Shown here one piece after another: positions 62,106 through 64,000 of a stretch of 64,000 nucleotides of DNA (the first letter of the stretch is position 1; each line of letters opens with the position of its first letter). The position numbers and the translations under genes were made by a program. The notes under the pieces are model-generated. The model ran no database searches, was not told where the DNA came from, and was given only the letters and a program-made list of their open reading frames with translations. The stretch is from a bacterium (GTDB lineage: Bacteria > Armatimonadota > Fimbriimonadia > Fimbriimonadales > Fimbriimonadaceae): contig JAIXUN010000002.1 in assembly GCA_027483535.1 (NCBI GenBank), forward strand, positions 1,240,001 through 1,304,000, written 5' to 3'.

Positions 62106-62156
62106 GATCCCTCTGATCTGGAGAATGTTGAATTCTCTGGATTAGGGGGATTTTTT
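62106..62156 (+). terminator. Long intrinsic terminator after the Asp-box gene
   Basis: A 20-bp imperfect stem from GATCCCTCTGATCTGGAGAA with TTCTCTGGATTAGGGGGAT, ending in a T-run at 62151-62156. Confidence 0.75.
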
Positions 62157-62200
62157 GATTTTTCCCGCCTTATCGAGCGTAGACTCGGGACGAGGGAACC

Positions 62201-63184
62201 ATGCATTACACCCACCTTGGCCGAACCGGATTATTAGTCAGTCGCCTCTGTTTGGGCACCATGAATTTTGGTGTCGATACTTCGAAAGAGGACGCGTTCC
62301 GAATCATGGACCGTGCCCTCGAACTGGGCATCAACTTCTTTGACACCGCCGACATCTACGGCTGGAAACTGGGCGAGGGCATCACCGAGAACATTATCGG
62401 TGAGTGGTTCGCTCTAGGCGGGGAGCGGCGTGAGCTGGTGGTGCTGGCGACCAAGCTTTACAACCCCATGGGCAGCGGACTGCAAGAGAAGTGGCCCAAC
62501 ACGGAGAAGGTAAGCGCTCTCCACATTCGAAGAGCATGCGATGCGAGTCTCAAGCGCATGCAGACGGATTACATCGATCTATATCAGATGCACCATATCT
62601 ACCGGGACGCTCCTTGGGATGAGGTTTGGGAAGCGTTTGAAGTGTTGCGCCACCAGGGGAAAATTCTTTACGCGGGTAGCTCCAACTTCGCGGCTTGGAA
62701 CATCGTTCAGGCGAACGAAACCGCCAAGCGACGCAACTATCTTGGCCTTGTTTCTGAGCAGAGCAAGTATTCGCTCATTCAACGCGAAATCGAACTCGAA
62801 GTGGCTCCGGCTTGCGAAGCATACGGCGTTGGAATCATTCCTTGGTCCCCGCTCGGAAGTGGCGTCCTGGGCGGCGTCATGAAGACCGAAGGCGGCGTTC
62901 GAAGGCGCGGCGACTGGACGAAGAGCATTCTCGAAAAGCAGGGCGACCAGCTTCTGGCATGGGAGAATCTTTGCGAAGAGATTGGCGAACAACCCGCCGA
63001 TGTTGCTCTGGCTTGGACTCTAAGCAAGTCGTACGTGACGGGCCCGATCATTGGTCCAAGAACCATCGAACAACTGGAAGGTTCGATGCGTGCTCTGGAG
63101 ATCAACATCGATGCCGAGCTAAACGAGAAGATTGACGCCATCTTCCCGCCGTTCAAGACGGCTCCCGAGCACTACGCCTGGTAA
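62201..63184 (+). CDS. Aldo/keto reductase
   Basis: A 327-residue NADPH-dependent oxidoreductase of the AKR superfamily. Catalytic residues on the TIM barrel: Asp48 and Tyr53 (FFDTADIYG), the lysine in VLATKLY, and the histidine in YQMHHIY. The NADP site blocks (IIPWSPLGSGVL, GPRTIEQLEGSM) are present. It is most like the YajO/YdhF-type or potassium-channel beta-subunit group. The substrate is open. A terminator follows. Confidence 0.88.
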   Translation: MHYTHLGRTGLLVSRLCLGTMNFGVDTSKEDAFRIMDRALELGINFFDTADIYGWKLGEGITENIIGEWFALGGERRELVVLATKLYNPMGSGLQEKWPNTEKVSALHIRRACDASLKRMQTDYIDLYQMHHIYRDAPWDEVWEAFEVLRHQGKILYAGSSNFAAWNIVQANETAKRRNYLGLVSEQSKYSLIQREIELEVAPACEAYGVGIIPWSPLGSGVLGGVMKTEGGVRRRGDWTKSILEKQGDQLLAWENLCEEIGEQPADVALAWTLSKSYVTGPIIGPRTIEQLEGSMRALEINIDAELNEKIDAIFPPFKTAPEHYAW

Positions 63185-63190
63185 ATCAAA

Positions 63191-63221
63191 AAAGCCCCCG
63201 CGTATAGAACGCGGGGGCTTT
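63191..63221. terminator. Bidirectional terminator between aldo/keto reductase and lipoprotein gene
   Basis: AAAGCCCCCGCG (63191-63202) pairs with CGCGGGGGCTTT (63210-63221), loop TATAGAA. Poly-A on the left serves the minus strand and TTT on the right the plus strand. Confidence 0.8.
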
Positions 63222-63239
63222 CAAGTGAGGACAGATTTT

Positions 63240-63683
63240 TTACGCCTTGACGCGAGTGAACTTCGTGTCGCCTTTGGCGCCCTTCTGGACCATCGTATCT
63301 GCGCCCTCAAAAGAGATTCCTTGAACGCCGGACATTTTGCCTGCGAGGTCTTCTTTCTTCAGCTGAGCTTCGACCAGCGGACGAGCCATTGCCGGAAGCT
63401 TGGAAGTGTCGACATCGACCTTTGCAAACTTGTGCTCAAGCTTCGTACCGTCGAAGGTGTACGTTCCGGTCGCCGTCATCTTCAGAGCAATCGGCTTCTG
63501 CATGTCGAGGATCGCCGTCACATTCGAACCTGCGTACTCGACAACGAACTTAGCTTCGGATCCCGCAGGGAGACCTTCTACGTTCGCCGCGCTGGATTCC
63601 CATTTTCCTTCAACCGACGGCTTAGAGCAGCCGACTAAACCGACCGCAGAAACAACAAAGAAGACAACCGCGAGCTTTCGCAT
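63240..63683 (-). CDS. Small lipoprotein of unknown family
   Basis: A 147-residue protein. ATG 63683 gives a lipoprotein signal peptide with lipobox LVGC (Cys19), so the mature protein should be anchored to a membrane. The body is a beta-rich domain (KWESSAANVEGLPAG, then TGTYTFDGTKLEHKFAKVDV) ending FTRVKA. It is followed, on the same strand and 94 bp upstream, by a related gene (see next). Function unknown. Confidence 0.65.
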   Translation of the reverse strand: MRKLAVVFFVVSAVGLVGCSKPSVEGKWESSAANVEGLPAGSEAKFVVEYAGSNVTAILDMQKPIALKMTATGTYTFDGTKLEHKFAKVDVDTSKLPAMARPLVEAQLKKEDLAGKMSGVQGISFEGADTMVQKGAKGDTKFTRVKA

Positions 63684-63777
63684 ACGGTCACTATACAAGG
63701 TCACTGTAGAGGTCGGTTCGTGATTGCCGTCACAAATCGTGCTGGAATCTGATCCTAGATCGCCGATGGCTATAGCC

Positions 63778-64000
63778 TTAGCCCTTTACGCGGGTGAATT
63801 TTTGCGTGACCGATTTATCCTTCTGGATCATCGTATCGCCCTCAAAGGTCACCTCGTTCGAGGTCGACATTTGCTTTGCCATGACATCGGACTTTAACTG
63901 GCCTTCCAGCATTGGCCGAACCGCAGCCGGAACCTTTGACATGTCGGTCTCGACCTTGGTGAACTTGTGGGTCACCACTTTGCCATCGAAAGTGTAAGTC
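63778..64000 (-). CDS. Paralogue of the small lipoprotein (5' truncated by window edge)
   Basis: The frame is open to the window edge. The 73 visible residues (TYTFDGKVVTHKFTKVETD onwards, ending FTRVKG) align with the last half of the protein at 63240, including TYTFDG, HKF, FEG, DTM and QK at matching places. So this is a tandem duplicate of the small lipoprotein gene. Its signal peptide is outside the window. Confidence 0.6.
   Translation of the reverse strand, partial: TYTFDGKVVTHKFTKVETDMSKVPAAVRPMLEGQLKSDVMAKQMSTSNEVTFEGDTMIQKDKSVTQKFTRVKG

Noticed and set aside
1-64000. CRISPR arrays, tRNA/rRNA genes, insertion sequences, integrases or phage genes
   Set aside because: No regularly spaced repeats, no cloverleaf or rRNA sequence and no transposase or recombinase motif were found when reading both strands.

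Overview
The window looks like chromosomal DNA of a diderm, meso-diaminopimelate bacterium, most plausibly Armatimonadota and close to Fimbriimonas (class Fimbriimonadia). This is inferred from gene content, not from a marker search. The clues are a complete dcw (division and cell wall) cluster with a ylxW-like DUF881 gene and sbp between ftsQ and ftsA, as in Firmicutes; a MurC-Ddl fusion; a trypsin-like protease with a PEP-CTERM tail; prepilin-like (DUF1559-type) proteins; and Asp-box (BNR) surface proteins. GTG and TTG starts are frequent, and most genes sit in tight 1-4 bp overlaps. I see no tRNA, rRNA, CRISPR array, insertion sequence or prophage, so this is core chromosome with a few accessory genes.

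Layout. 1-5.9 kb: the end of an unknown gene, a small membrane protein, two adjacent secreted caspase-fold proteins, then an ECF sigma factor overlapping a membrane DUF4349 protein that may be its anti-sigma factor. 5.9-7.8 kb: accD-accA (acetyl-CoA carboxyltransferase) behind a strong leader hairpin. 7.8-11.4 kb, minus strand: PAP2 phosphatase, an unknown gene, proline dehydrogenase and a Dus-family tRNA dihydrouridine synthase. 11.5-19.4 kb: PEP-CTERM protease, Gfo/Idh/MocA oxidoreductase, a 1202-residue exported protein with an undescribed repeat of about 76 residues, a DUF4380-like protein and an unknown protein. 19.4-22.6 kb, minus strand: an operon of GAF histidine kinase, LytR-CpsA-Psr protein and prepilin-like protein. 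22.7-31.1 kb: globin-coupled chemoreceptor, orphan pstB, aroC, AcuC-like deacetylase, nadE, trhO and a methionine synthase that stops after its folate domain.

31.3-51.0 kb is the centre of the window. A structured-RNA candidate and a 60-residue membrane protein precede the dcw cluster mraZ-rsmH-ftsL-ftsI-murE-murF-mraY-murD-ftsW-murG-murC/ddl-ftsQ-DUF881-sbp-ftsA-ftsZ. The cluster runs from one clear sigma-70-type promoter (31711-31739) to one strong terminator (50977-51004). These genes make UDP-MurNAc-pentapeptide, lipid I and lipid II and build the divisome. Several are atypical: FtsI has a long basic C-terminal tail, MurD has an altered active-site loop and an insertion, and ftsZ has two phased DnaA boxes upstream.

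51.2-64 kb: pdhA-pdhB, the dapC-dapD-dapE operon (succinylase branch making the meso-diaminopimelate that MurE adds), a minus-strand pair encoding a coiled-coil/HhH membrane protein and an Ig-like membrane protein, a large Asp-box protein, an aldo/keto reductase, and two tandem paralogous small secreted proteins, the last cut by the window edge.

No single cassette here is clearly a new defence or mobile system. The best candidates for something undescribed are the repeat-bearing exported protein, the two caspase-like proteins next to the sigma/DUF4349 pair, the variant MurD and FtsI, and the structured leader RNAs before accD and at 31.3 kb.
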